DNA from: Triticum aestivum
Taxonomy: Eukaryota > Streptophyta > Magnoliopsida > Poales > Poaceae
Length of the DNA stretch: 64,000 nt
NCBI RefSeq assembly: GCF_018294505.1
Contig: NC_057798.1
Coordinates: forward strand, 375,161,944 to 375,225,943
Direction of reading: 5' to 3'
The position numbers and the translations under genes were made by a program. Shown here in pieces: positions 1 to 10,183 of this stretch. The number at the start of each line of letters is the position of its first letter. The stretch's first letter is position 1. The notes below the pieces were generated by a model. That model was given only the letters and a program-made list of their open reading frames with translations. It was not told the DNA's origin and did no database searches.

Positions 1-1
1 C

Positions 2-1974
2 AATGGTGATAGTATGCTTATTGTGGATGATCCTTCATCACTATATTATTGCAATGCTCCTTCTTTGGGCTTTAACACTTCGAGCACTCCAAATGTTTCA
101 CATGCTTGTGTTGATAGTCCTTGCATATCATGTAGAAATTGCTTGACTAAATTCATGATGATATGCTTGCTATGTCTTGTTGCCATGATAAAAATGCATC
201 TATTTCCTCGAATTATTGTGCTAACAATGTAGAGGAAACCGAACACTCCATGGAACAAGATGTGGTGTTTAATGGTGCCTCAAGGGATCCTACATCATCA
301 TATATTGCTTTTTGCCTTATGGCTAAGGCATCAAAGGTATCTCCTACTTTGTACCCCAATATGTCTCTTGATGATGATGTTGATGCTAATGATGATGAGG
401 ATAATGATGAAGAGAATGATAATGTTGCCTCCTTAAAAACTAAGGGGGAGATGATTTTTAAAGCTCTTCTTAAAAATAAAATTGCTCGTTCCAGCTTCAT
501 GGAAATTATGTCCATTGCCATTGAGGGCAAGAAATATATTGAGGAGTTTGAATCCCATCTCGAGGAGCATGAAGTCACCATTGAGAAAATGGAAGCTCAT
601 GGGCGTGATTACGCAAATGAGATCGCGGAGCTATCTCAAGCTCTTGAACATGAACAAACCACCTCTGAATCTCTTGAGGAGACTTTTGCTCTAGAATTAT
701 CTAGAGTGAGGGAATCTCATGATAGATCTTTTGTGGTGGCCAACGATTTCAAAACTAAAAATGCTAAGCTTGAAGTTTCTCATGCTAGACTCCTTGAGGA
801 TTTTGAGCACCTCGAAAATGGCTCAAGGGTCATCAAGGGTGAGCTCATCAAACTCACCGAGTCTCATGCCCAACTTGAAGCTTCTTATTTAAAAGAGCTT
901 GCCAAGTTGCCTTCTCCTCTTGTTGTTAATGATGATGCTTGTGCTACTAATTCTATTACTTGTGAAGCATCCATTTTGAAGGAGAATGTTCAGCTACGGG
1001 CTCAACTTGAGGTGCTATCTAGCAATTATGGGAAATTGGAAGAAAGTCATGAAAAGCTCTCAAGCTCTCATGATGATCTTCTAGTATCCCATAGTGTGCT
1101 AAAGATAGCTCATGAGGCCATGATTGCTAAGGTAACATCTAGTGAGCCTCATGTGGATACTAGCACTACTTCTAGTCAAAATAGTATATTGCCATGTGCT
1201 AGTCCTTGTAATTCATCTACTCACAATGTTGGTACATCTTGTGATGAATTGCTTTCCTTTCCTTGTTGCTCTAACGATGAAGCTTATACTTCCTCTAGTA
1301 CTTGTGTTGAGACTAACCATGTAGAGGAAATCAAAGAGCTCAAGGCCCAAGTCACTTCTTTGAAGAAAGACTTGGAAAAGAGTCATCAAGGGAAATCCAC
1401 ACTCAACAATATCTTGAGTGTGCAAAAATCCCCCAATGACAAAGGTGGACTTGGATTCAACTCCAATAATAAGAAGTCCAAGATGAACAAAAGGAAGGGC
1501 CAAGAACAAGTCAAGAATTCGGCCAAGATTGTTTGCTTCAAGTGCAAAGTCGAAGGGCATCATGTTAGATCTTGCCCATTGAATAAGAAGGCCATTAGTG
1601 TCAAGCAACAAGGGAAGAGGGCACAAGTTCAATCTCATGCTCAACATCAAGTTGAAGAAAGGCCTCTTCCCAAGAAGACTCAAGTTAATGCTTCTCAAAT
1701 TGAGAAATCAAGTGAGAAGAAAGTGAAGAGTAGACGTTGCTACTTATGCCGTGAGAAAGGTCACGTCGCTTCTTCATGCACTAGTGGTAACTTATCCGAC
1801 CCAATTATTATTGATGATATCTATTCTCTTGGTAAGGAGAAGGTTGGCAATGTGTTTGCCAAGTTTGTTGGTACTCAAAGTGGTGTCAAGCAAAGAACCA
1901 TTTGGGTAGCCAAACCTATTGTGACTAACCTCTTAGGACCCAACTTGGTTGGGGTCCAACAAGCCCAAACTTGA
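2..1974 (+). pseudogene. Gag-like zinc-knuckle coiled-coil protein, frameshifted
   Basis: This is a retroelement nucleocapsid-type protein without an attached pol. The frame from 14 to about 150 passes directly into the frame that is open to the TGA/TAA region at 1974, which suggests a single-base deletion near 150; the start is left of the window. The 603-codon open part (163-1974) has an acidic Asp/Glu/Asn-rich stretch around residues 68-85. A long heptad-rich coiled coil with repeated SHA-L units follows (about residues 110-330), then Ser/Thr/Cys-rich linkers, then two CX2CX4HX4C knuckles: CFKCKVEGHHVRSC near residue 465 and CYLCREKGHVASSC near residue 526. The knuckles suggest RNA binding and the coiled coil suggests multimerisation; both are inferences. 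It is not similar to the Copia or chromovirus Gag proteins elsewhere in this window. Confidence 0.75.
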
Positions 1975-4900
1975 TCAATAGGTGTTGTTGGAGGTCATTG
2001 GAGACTTGGCTACATTATGAAGAATTAAGGGGACTTCATCTTTCTTGTTGTCTCAAGCCAAGTCAATTGGGTTGTCAAGTTTCTATCTTATATCCAATGT
2101 GCCTCCTTGCGGTAACTTGTACTTAAATTGTTTACATTGAAAGTTACTTGCCCCTTTGCATCTTTTGGTTTGTTCCTTGCATGTGTTTGTATATGATGTG
2201 TCTCCAAATTGCCTTTGTGTATGTTGGTTTGCACATCATGTACTTGTGTGTCGTTCGTTGAGCCTTAGTGCATCTTGTTTATTTCTTAGTTGGCTCTTGT
2301 GAGAGATTAATGGAATATCCATTATGGGGGAGTGGTGTGCTTTGTGCACCTCACAATCCTATAAATGTGTGCACATGAGTAATACCATCTAGTATTGATA
2401 TTTCAAGATTATCTAGTCGCTAGGTGGTATATCTCTCATGAGAAATTCAAATTCTAAAAATTCCATTGATAATCTCGTGTTGGATCCTCTTATTGCCTCT
2501 TGTTAAGTTTCTTCATTGGTATCACATTATGGGGGAGTAATATGCTATGTGCATATTACAAGCCTAGAAAATGTGTACATTTGAGATATTGTCACCTATA
2601 ATTGATATTGTAAATTATCTTGTTCCTAGGTGGCATGTTAGCTCTACAAGTTGCAATTTGCTTTTTGTTTGGAGTGAAGATGATGTCGGATATCCTTGCT
2701 ATCTACCACCGGGAATTATTTCCAAATACTTCTTGTCTTTTGACAATTGGTAATCACTTATGTGTGGTAGAATTTAATTGATCATCTTTACATTGGCTTT
2801 TGTTTTATTTGCCTTTTCTCTTGCCAAGGTTTGTGTCAACTCCCGTTGTCTTCCATACCACTTGTGGATCTTGTTAATTTCTTGTTCTTGTCTAGTGTTT
2901 TCTAGATATAGTGAAAGTGGTGATCCCACCTTGTGCATTTTGTATTCAAAGTAAATTCTTTATAATGCACAACTCGTGGGGGAGCTATCCTATTTTCTTT
3001 AGAACACTCTTCTTGTGATCCTTATCAAGTGTGTTTTGGTGGAAGGCAAGCCATTTCTTTTGGTACTTTGTGCCATCATGAAACTTTGTTGAGAGCTTGG
3101 TTTGTTTGGAACCATCCTCTCTTTGGGAGTTTGACATCTTTAATTTAGTGTGTATCAATGGATATCTCATTCCTTGATGTATCTTTAATGATATCTTCCA
3201 AGTGATGATTTCTCCATTTGGTATCCTTTTCACTTGGCATTTCTTTGTCTTTTGGTTTCGGGTTTTGAAAGTCTTGAGCATGCATGTTTACTTCATGTAT
3301 TCTATTTGGCATGCTTTCTTTCGTTGACTCAATATATAGGGGAAACTCCACCTAGTCTCAATTTGGATGAGATGTGCATGAAATTCATTTTCATATCTAT
3401 ATGCACATATTTATGTGGAGTTTGTCCTATGTATTGGTGTTTCTAACTATTTGGTCCCGATGAGTTTGGGTACCGTTTAGTTTGTGTTGTTCTTCTAGGA
3501 ACATTTGGAGATGCATTGGATGCTCGGCTCACTCACAAGGAAGGTGTTGTCACCATGTGCATATTGGAGTCAAGCAAGGATGATCAATGAACTACTATCT
3601 ACCTTCAATTGGTATCTACTACATCCTTCCAATGATATCTCGGTAACAAGTATCTATTCATGCTTTCTCCTCTTGCATTCAACCTTGTGTAGGTTGCATC
3701 TTGGCATGATATTCATTTCATATCTTGTGATACTTGTTTCCTTTCTCAAAGCATCCCAACGATGATCTCTTGTTGCTAGTTGTGATGCCTTGATGGATGT
3801 GTGTTTGGACTTCATTTATATACAATAAGACCATATCTAGCCAAGTGCTATGCTTTCAAGCAAATATCTTATTGGTATATTTATGACTTCCTTGTGGATA
3901 TCTTGTTCCTTCGTGTTGTAACTATTTCGGGTGTACATCCTTCTTTGTAGATATATATATCATCATGATTTCGTCTACATAGAACCTTATACACTTGAGA
4001 GAAATTACATCTCTAGTTGATATCTTTCTTTCACGTCCACCTTGTCTTTCTTATGTTATTTCTTTGGTGGCTCCGTGAAAGCTTTTGCCTTGAGTGCGTG
4101 TCCTCTATCGTTGCATCTTGTTGCACTCTTGTGTGGTGAAGATTATTTTCCTCTTGCTTATCTTTACGAGGTTTTTGCCATCTTAATTGGTATCCCTCGT
4201 CTTGATGAGCCTCCCCTCGTCTATCTTCACCACGGGTTGTCACAAGCATAGGTTCTCTTTTGCTTATTAGTAAGCTTGTGAACCCATTTGCCAGTTGTGT
4301 GTGGGAATGATAGGCCTTGCACCGTGTGCCTCATTCTTTCAAGACTATGTTGATGCTTAATGCTCATCCTAATCTTAGTCTTCTCAAGTGCTTCGCCATG
4401 ACTCACACACATCATTTTGGTTGAGCCTATTCTTAAGTTGCCTCTTTTACATGTTGCTCAACCATGTGCTTGTTGCAAGCGCTAGGCTTTGTTTCCTATA
4501 TGCTCACTTGCACTGGATGTGAGTTTCTATTGATTTTGGGGGAGCTATGATCCTATTTTGTGCACTTTGTATTCAAATACAAAAATTCTTATGTGTGCAC
4601 AAATCATGGGGAGCTTCTCTAGTTTCTTTAGAACACTCCTTTGCGCTTTTCATAATATCTTTATTCTTGTGGCATGTAGGATCATTGGTCTAGTTGGTTC
4701 AATTGATATCCGTTGATTGCTTGCTTCAATTGGTATCTTCTGATTGCTTGTGTCTCTCTTTGTTATGTCTTTGTGGCATATCTTTCTGTTGCAATCTTTG
4801 GGCATCAATATAGTTTGTCTTCCTCCAAGTATTGGCAGTTGGGTATGTGTATTGCATTCCACTCTCTTGTTGAGAAATACACAATTTATGGAGGACCACA

Positions 4901-5138
4901 ATTTATATTGGCCTTCTTAGATTTTCGCCCATTTTGGCAATCGATGCCAATGGGGGAGAAGTTTCAGAGAGTTTTGTGGAGAAGTTTAGAGAGTTATCTC
5001 TTCTTGCTTTGTTTTTGTTCCTTAGCATTTGCATCTCATTCGCATGCACTATTAGTTGTTGCATTGCATGGTGATGCATAATTCCTTATATAAACTCTCT
5101 TGAAAGTGATTGTCATCAATTACCAAAATGGGGGAGAT
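1975..5138 (+). repeat. Non-coding internal tract with repeated polypurine modules
   Basis: No credible coding frame is present over about 3.2 kb; the short frames are chance. Six copies of TGGGGGAG lie at 2325, 2530, 2977, 4537, 4951 and 5129, and the last is the real polypurine tract. Several copies sit in longer diverged repeats. The modules around 2325-2460 and 2530-2650 share a GTGCA/TTGATATT/TAGGTGG order. Those at 2920-2990 and 4536-4640 share TTTGTATTCAAA, GGGGAGC and TTTCTTTAGAACACTC. The tract therefore seems to have grown by duplication of its PPT-bearing end (inference). Confidence 0.6.
5121..5138 (+). other. Polypurine tract (PPT)
   Basis: AAAATGGGGGAGAT lies immediately before the 3' LTR, the expected place for the plus-strand primer of reverse transcription. 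Confidence 0.75.
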
Positions 5139-6369
5139 TGAAAGAACATGCGGTGCCCCCATGTTTGGTTTTGGTAATTGATGACAATCTCTATGGACTA
5201 ATGGTTGTCTTGAGTTGTATTTGAAGGATTTGTCCATAGGCTTTTCTTGAAGTCCATGTGTTGGTTTCAAGGAGTTTTTGAGTTGACCAAGGTGCTATTA
5301 AGGAATTATCCAAAGATTGGTCATGCGAGTGTTGAGCTTATTGCAAGCATGTCTTGAAGAAGAAGGTTGTGTGATCATTCATGTTTACCTTCAAGACATC
5401 ATCCAAATGAAGAGAGTTGCAAAGATTCAAGGTTGATCAAGACTAAGTCAAGAGTGAATCAAGTTGATCAACTCACAAAGCATAGAAGATGTACCGAGAG
5501 GGATCAAGTGATCCCATGGTATGGTAAGCATTGTCCATTACACTTTATGTACTAACCCATGGTCTATGTGAGAGTTGTATGTGGGGTTAGGTACGTATCC
5601 ATGGGCTTGCGTCAAGAGGAAGATATCATACAACCCATGGAAAGGATGACATCAAGTGGTGATCGTCATCAAGATTGCCGTGTGCAAGTTCAAGTGGAGC
5701 ATCACGAAGAGATCAAGTGCTTGAATCTTGCCATCCATTGTGGTGTCAATGGACTTGTGAAGATGTGCCGAAGAGTGGCTCACCCATAGTGAACTATGGG
5801 GGAGCAATCATCTAGTCTTCATCGAGCCAACGCAATCAAGAAAGGTGGTCCAACTTGAGGGAGTCAAGATCGTCTTCATCTAGCTCAAGTGGACCATGTG
5901 CAAGGCAAAGGTTTTCCCTTGATAGGTTTTCTATTTTACCGGTCTTGTGGTGGTAGTTGGGAGACCGAGTTATAGGATCGTTTGCTGTACTATCAAGGGG
6001 GGCTCTCAAGTTGGTAGCTTGATCGTATCGTTGGTAGAGATCTCAAACCATTGCATCCTTGCATCATGTTTCTTGGTTCTTGTTTGGTTATCTTTGTGAG
6101 TCTTAGAGCTTATGGTCATCTTGATGACAAGCTTGAGTTCATCGAAAACGGAGTTCGCATGCGTCTTCTATGATGTTTTCGGTGTTGGAGGTTTTACCGG
6201 TCTTATCCGATGAAGGGTTCTCACCATTTTCTTATGGGAATTTTCTCATTTGCTTATTCTTGATATTTCTATCAATATTGTGTTAGCCCATGTCTTTAGC
6301 TTTCCAACAAACTTGGTTTCGTTGAATTCGGAGTCCGTTTGCAAAAGTTGTGGCTGTTTTGGTAAAGGC

Positions 6370-6596
6370 TGCAGCGGTACTACCGCGACTAGAGCGGATG
6401 TAATTTTTTACTACCGCTCCAGAGCGGTACTACCGCTGCTCCAGAGCAGTACTACCGTGGCTGCTAAGCGGTAGTACCGCCCCGGACCAAAATCTCGTGT
6501 TTTCTCTCTCGTTTGGGCTGTTTTGACCGTGCTAAGCGGTAGTACCCCCAGGTAGTACCGCTCCTCCAAGCGGTAGTACCGCTTGTGCACGACCTG
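6370..6596. repeat. Cluster of GCGGTAGTACCGC-type palindromes
   Basis: At least seven complete or half copies of the near-perfect palindrome GCGGTAGTACCGC (or GCGGTACTACCGC) occur in about 225 bp, in alternating variants and separated by CTCCAGA or CTCCTCCA spacers. They lie just upstream of the LTR TATA box. Each copy can form a short hairpin or present a symmetric protein-binding site. The spacing is irregular and the repeats are palindromic within themselves, so this is not a CRISPR array. Confidence 0.8.
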
Positions 6597-6623
6597 AGCA
6601 CATAACGGTTGGATTCGGGAGGT

Positions 6624-6633
6624 CCTATAAAAG
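6624..6633 (+). promoter_or_regulatory. TATA-like box of LTR promoter
   Basis: CCTATAAAAG stands about 30 bp downstream of the palindrome cluster, a plausible TATA element for LTR transcription. It is recognised from the sequence motif only. Confidence 0.5.
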
Positions 6634-7164
6634 GGGGTCTTCTTCCCCAATGAACCTAATCCTTTGAGCTCGTGTTCTTCCCCCATTGTTGACCTTCTTC
6701 GAGCTTGCTAACTCTCAATCCCTCCATGGATTCTTGCTAGTTCTTGAGGGAAAAGAGAGAGGAGATCTAGATCCACGTTTCCACCAATCACTTTCTTCTC
6801 TAAGTGAGGGGAACCCCTTGGATCTAGATCTTGGAGTTCTTCATGTTCTTCTTTCTTTCTTCCTCTCATTTTCCTCCCTAGCATTAGTTGCTTTGGTGGG
6901 ATTTGGGAGAGAAGGACTTGGGCACTCCGTGTGCCCTTGCCATTGCATTTGGTGCATCGGTTTGAGTTCTCAACGGTGATACGTGGAAGTGAAGTTTGAG
7001 AAGCTTATTACTCTAGGGTGTTTGGGCACCCTAGAGCTTGTTCCTCTTGGGTGCCTTGGTGCCCTAGACGGTTGGTGGTGTTCGGAGCTCAATCATTGTG
7101 GTGTAAAGCTCCGGGCAAGCGTCGGGGTCTCCAATTAGGTTGTGGAGATCGCCCCGAGCAATTT

Positions 7165-7275
7165 GACGGGTACCGGTGACCGCCCCCAAGGGTTGCCAAC
7201 GTGTACGGGTTCGGTGACCGCCCCCAAGGGTCGCCATTTGTACGGGTTCGGTGACCGCCCTCAAGGGTCCCTTAG
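7165..7275 (+). repeat. Tandem repeat, about 37-bp unit, three copies
   Basis: The core CGGTGACCGCCC(C/T)CAAGGGT recurs three times at a spacing of about 37 bp inside the 3' LTR. Units 2 and 3 are nearly identical, and unit 1 is more diverged at its left edge. Confidence 0.8.
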
Positions 7276-7692
7276 TGGAATCATGGCATCTTGCATTGTG
7301 CGAGGGCGTGAGGAGATTACGGTGGCCCTAGTGGCTTCTTAGGGAGCATTGTGCCTCCACACTGCTCCAAACGGAGATTAGCATCCGCAAGGGTGTGAAC
7401 TTCGGGATACATCGTCGTCTCCGCGTGCCTCGGTTATCTCTTACCCGAGCCCCTTTACTTATGCACTTTACTTTGTGATAGCCATATTGTTCTTTGTCAT
7501 ATATCTTGCTATCACATAGTTACTTATCTTGCTTAGCATAAGTTGTTGGTGCACATAGGTGAGCCTAGTTGTTTTAGGTTTTGTGCTTGACAAATTAACC
7601 GCTAGGTTTATTCCGTATTTGTTCAAGCCTAAACCGTAATTATTTTAAAACGCCTATTCACCCCCCCTCTAGGCGACATCCACGATCTTTCA

Positions 7693-8440
7693 ACCGACAT
7701 GCAACTCGGTGGGACCGATATGGTTAGGGTTAGGGCATAATGTAATCTCGGTGAGACCGATTACACAAACTCGGTGGGACCGATTTTGGTAATAAGCTAA
7801 CAAGAGAGTTGGTTAGGCAAACTCGATGGGACCGATTCGCTCATGTCGATGAAACCGAAACGTTACGAGAGGGAAACAGAGAGTTTGCATTGCAATCTCT
7901 GTGGGACCGATCGCTCATCTCAGTTTGACCGAAACATTATGAAGGGAAACAGAGAGATTACAATCCCATCTCGGTGAGACCGAGATCCCTATCGGTGAGA
8001 CCGATTTGACTAGGGTTTGTTGCAGTGGCTATGACATCTGAACTCGGTGGCGCCGCATAGAAAGAATCGGTGGGGCCGAGTTGGACTTTTGGTTTGTGTC
8101 ATATGTGGATGTGAGAAAGTAGTTGAGGGCTTTGGAGCATATAACTAAGCACTTTGAGAAAGAACCTCATTAAGCAACACCTCATCCCTCCTTGATAGTA
8201 TTGGCTTTTCCTATAGACTCAATGTGATCTTGGATCACTAAAATAGAAAATGTAGAGTCTTGTGCTTTGAGCTTGAGCCAATCCTTTTGTCCTTAGCATT
8301 TTGAGGGATCCACTTTTCTCATCCATGCCATGCCAACCATTGAGCTTTCCTGAAATACTTATCTTGAAATAGCATTAGCTCAATGAGATATATGCTGTTA
8401 GGAATTACCAAAACCACCCAGGGATAGTTGCACTTTCAGT
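7693..8440 (-). mobile_element. LTR fragment of a related family (minus strand)
   Basis: Read on the minus strand, the fragment begins at 8440 with TGAAAGTGCAACTATCCCTG. It shares TGAAAG and GGTTTTGGTAATT with the start of the LTR at 5139. It is therefore probably the first 748 bp of a related LTR that was interrupted by the plus-strand element ending at 7692. It borders a BARE/Angela gag at 8441, which makes 8441-8445 (GTCAT) its predicted target duplication. No coding capacity is seen. The left half of this LTR should resume beyond the left side of the window. Confidence 0.6.
7704..8085. repeat. Cluster of TCGGTGGGACCGA-type palindromes
   Basis: About eleven variants of TCGGTGGGACCGA (arms TCGGT/ACCGA around a 3-bp loop; also TCGGTGAGACCGA and TCGGTGGGGCCGA) are scattered through 380 bp at irregular spacing. 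Two copies are followed by AAAC(A/G)TTA and GGGAAACAGAGAG segments that are themselves repeated (7855-7885 and 7930-7955). The general design resembles the cluster at 6370-6596, but the core sequence differs. Confidence 0.8.
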
Positions 8441-8942
8441 CATCCCTTGCATATTATAGTTCATCACGAAGTTCTAGTAGCTTGGTGATAATGACTAGAG
8501 AACTCTGTCAATCACTATCTTGTTTGGAAGATTAACTCCCACTTGATTCAAGTGATTGTAGTATCCAGACATTCTGAGCACATGCTCAATAGCTAAGCTA
8601 TTCTCCTCCATATTTTAGGCAAAGTACTTGTTAGAGGTCTCATACCTCTCGACACAGGCATGAGCATTCAAAATGTTTTTGAAGTCCCAGTTCTAAGCCG
8701 TAAAGCATGGTGCACTAAACTATCAAGTACTCATCATATCGAGCTTGGCAAACGTTCATAACATTTGCATCTGCTCGTGCAATAGGTTTGTCACCTAGCG
8801 GTGCATTAAGGACATAATTCTTCTGTACAGCAATTAGGATAATCCTCATATCATGGACCCAGTCCGCATCATTGCTACTATCATCTTTCAATTTAGTTTT
8901 CTCTAGGAACATATCAAAAAACATAGGGGAGCTACGACGCAA
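8441..8942 (-). pseudogene. Copia Gag N-terminal fragment (BARE/Angela type)
   Basis: The minus-strand frame 8942-8715 encodes SSPMFFDMFLEKTKLKDD, DADWVHDMRIILIA and NYVLNAPLGDKPIA, the N-terminal Gag signature that is also present at 16566-16800 and near 32960-32700. The usual Met-Ala-Arg start has been changed, and the frame then meets stop codons on the way to the break at 8441. The product would have been the capsid protein of a Copia particle. It cannot be functional, being truncated and interrupted. Confidence 0.75.
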
Positions 8943-8944
8943 GC

Positions 8945-10166
8945 TATTGATCTACAACATAATTTGCAAATACTATCTGGACTAAGTTCATGATAAATTA
9001 AGTCCAGTTAATCATATTACTTGAGAACTCCCACTTAGATTGACATCCCTCAAGTCATCTAAATGATACATGATCCAAATCAACTAAACCATGTCCGATC
9101 ATCACGTGTGATGGAGTAGTCACCAATGGTGAAAATCTCTATGTTTAATCATATCTACTATATGATTCAAGTTTGATATTTTGGTCTCCTATGTTCCGAG
9201 GCCATGTCTGTACATGCTAGGCTCGTCAAGTTTAACCTGAGTATTCCCCATGTGCGAAACTGGCTTGCACCCATTATATGTGAACGTAGAGCCTATCACA
9301 CCCGATCATCACGTTGTGTCTCAGCACGAAGAACTTTCGCAACGGTGCATACTCGGGGAGAACACTTATACCTTGAAATTTAGTTAAGGGATCATCTTAT
9401 AATGCTTCCGCTGCACTAAGAAAAATAAGATGCATAAAGATAAACATCACATGCAATCAAAATATGTGACATGATATGGCTATCATCATCTCGTGCTTTT
9501 GATCTCCATCTCCAAAGCAACGTTATGATCTTCGTCGTCACCGGCTTGACACCTTGATCTCCATCGTTGCGTCGTGGTCGTCTCGCCAACTATTGCTTCT
9601 ACAACTATCGCTACCGCTTAGTGATAAAGTAAAGCAATTACATGGCGTTTGCATTTCATACAATAAAGCGACAACCATAAGGCTCCTGCCAGTTGCTGAT
9701 AACTTTTAAAAAACATGATCATCTCACAACAACGTATATCACATCATGTCTTGACCATCTCACATCACAACATACCCTGCAAAAACAAGTTAGACGTCCT
9801 CTACTTTGTTGTTGCAAGTTTTACGTGGCTACTACGGGCTTCTAGCAAGAACCGTTCTTACCTACGACACAAAACCACAATGGTGATTTATCAACTTTGT
9901 TGTTTTAACCTTCCACAAGGACCGGTCGCAGTCAAATTCGATTCAACTAAAGAAGGAGAAATAGACACCCACCAGCCAACTTTATGCAAAACTAGTTGCA
10001 TGCCTGTCGGTGGAACCGGTCTCATGAACTTGGTCATGTAAGGTTGGTCTGGGCCGCTTCATCCAACAATATTGCCGAATCAAAATAAGACATTGGTGGT
10101 AAGGAGTATGACGATCACTACCCACAATTCTTTGTGTTCTACTCGTGCATATCATCTACGCATAGA
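8945..10166 (-). other. Untranslated leader of the BARE/Angela fragment
   Basis: The 1.2 kb between the primer site and gag carries no coding frame. It aligns by eye with the leader of the second BARE/Angela copy (about 33000-34190), including the segments around 9240-9390 and 33240-33420. Confidence 0.7.
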
Positions 10167-10183
10167 CCTGGCTCGGATGCCAC
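10167..10183 (-). other. Primer binding site, tRNA-iMet type
   Basis: Read on the minus strand, GTGGCATCCGAGCCAGG follows the LTR end directly. It is a variant of the TGGTATCAGAGC site complementary to plant initiator tRNA-Met and is identical to the site at 34193-34209. Confidence 0.75.

Larger units (their letters stand above)
1..7692 (+). mobile_element. LARD-like LTR retrotransposon, 3' part (left end outside window)
   Basis: The segment holds a Gag-like reading frame, a long non-coding tract, a polypurine tract and a complete 3' LTR. No protease, RT, RNase H or integrase can be found between the Gag-like frame and the LTR, so the element is non-autonomous and resembles the large retrotransposon derivatives (LARDs) of Triticeae. 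Its transposition would need enzymes supplied in trans (inference). The 5' LTR, primer site and N-terminal coding part lie left of the window. The five bases after the element are ACCGA (7693-7697), which should recur at its left border if the insertion is intact. I do not name a family. Confidence 0.8.
5139..7692 (+). repeat. 3' LTR of the LARD-like element (2554 bp)
   Basis: The repeat starts TGAAAG and ends CTTTCA, a perfect 6-bp terminal inverted pair, and it directly follows a polypurine tract. A TATA-like box lies at 6624. The U3 part holds a cluster of GCGGTAGTACCGC palindromes (6370-6596) and the downstream part a three-unit tandem repeat (7165-7275). The other LTR is outside the window, so age cannot be judged. 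Small open frames inside it are not genes. Confidence 0.8.

Noticed and set aside
4713..5081. 122-codon hydrophobic frame ahead of the first PPT
   Set aside because: T-rich sequence gives chance hydrophobic frames; an env-like role was considered, but no signal peptide plus transmembrane layout or conservation can be shown.
7721..7737. Telomere-like GGTTAGGGTTAGGGC
   Set aside because: Only two TTAGGG units, while plant telomeres use TTTAGGG; it lies within an LTR fragment.
6370..8085. Repeat clusters considered as CRISPR-like arrays
   Set aside because: The units are palindromes with irregular, related spacers inside plant retrotransposon LTRs, with no cas-like genes.
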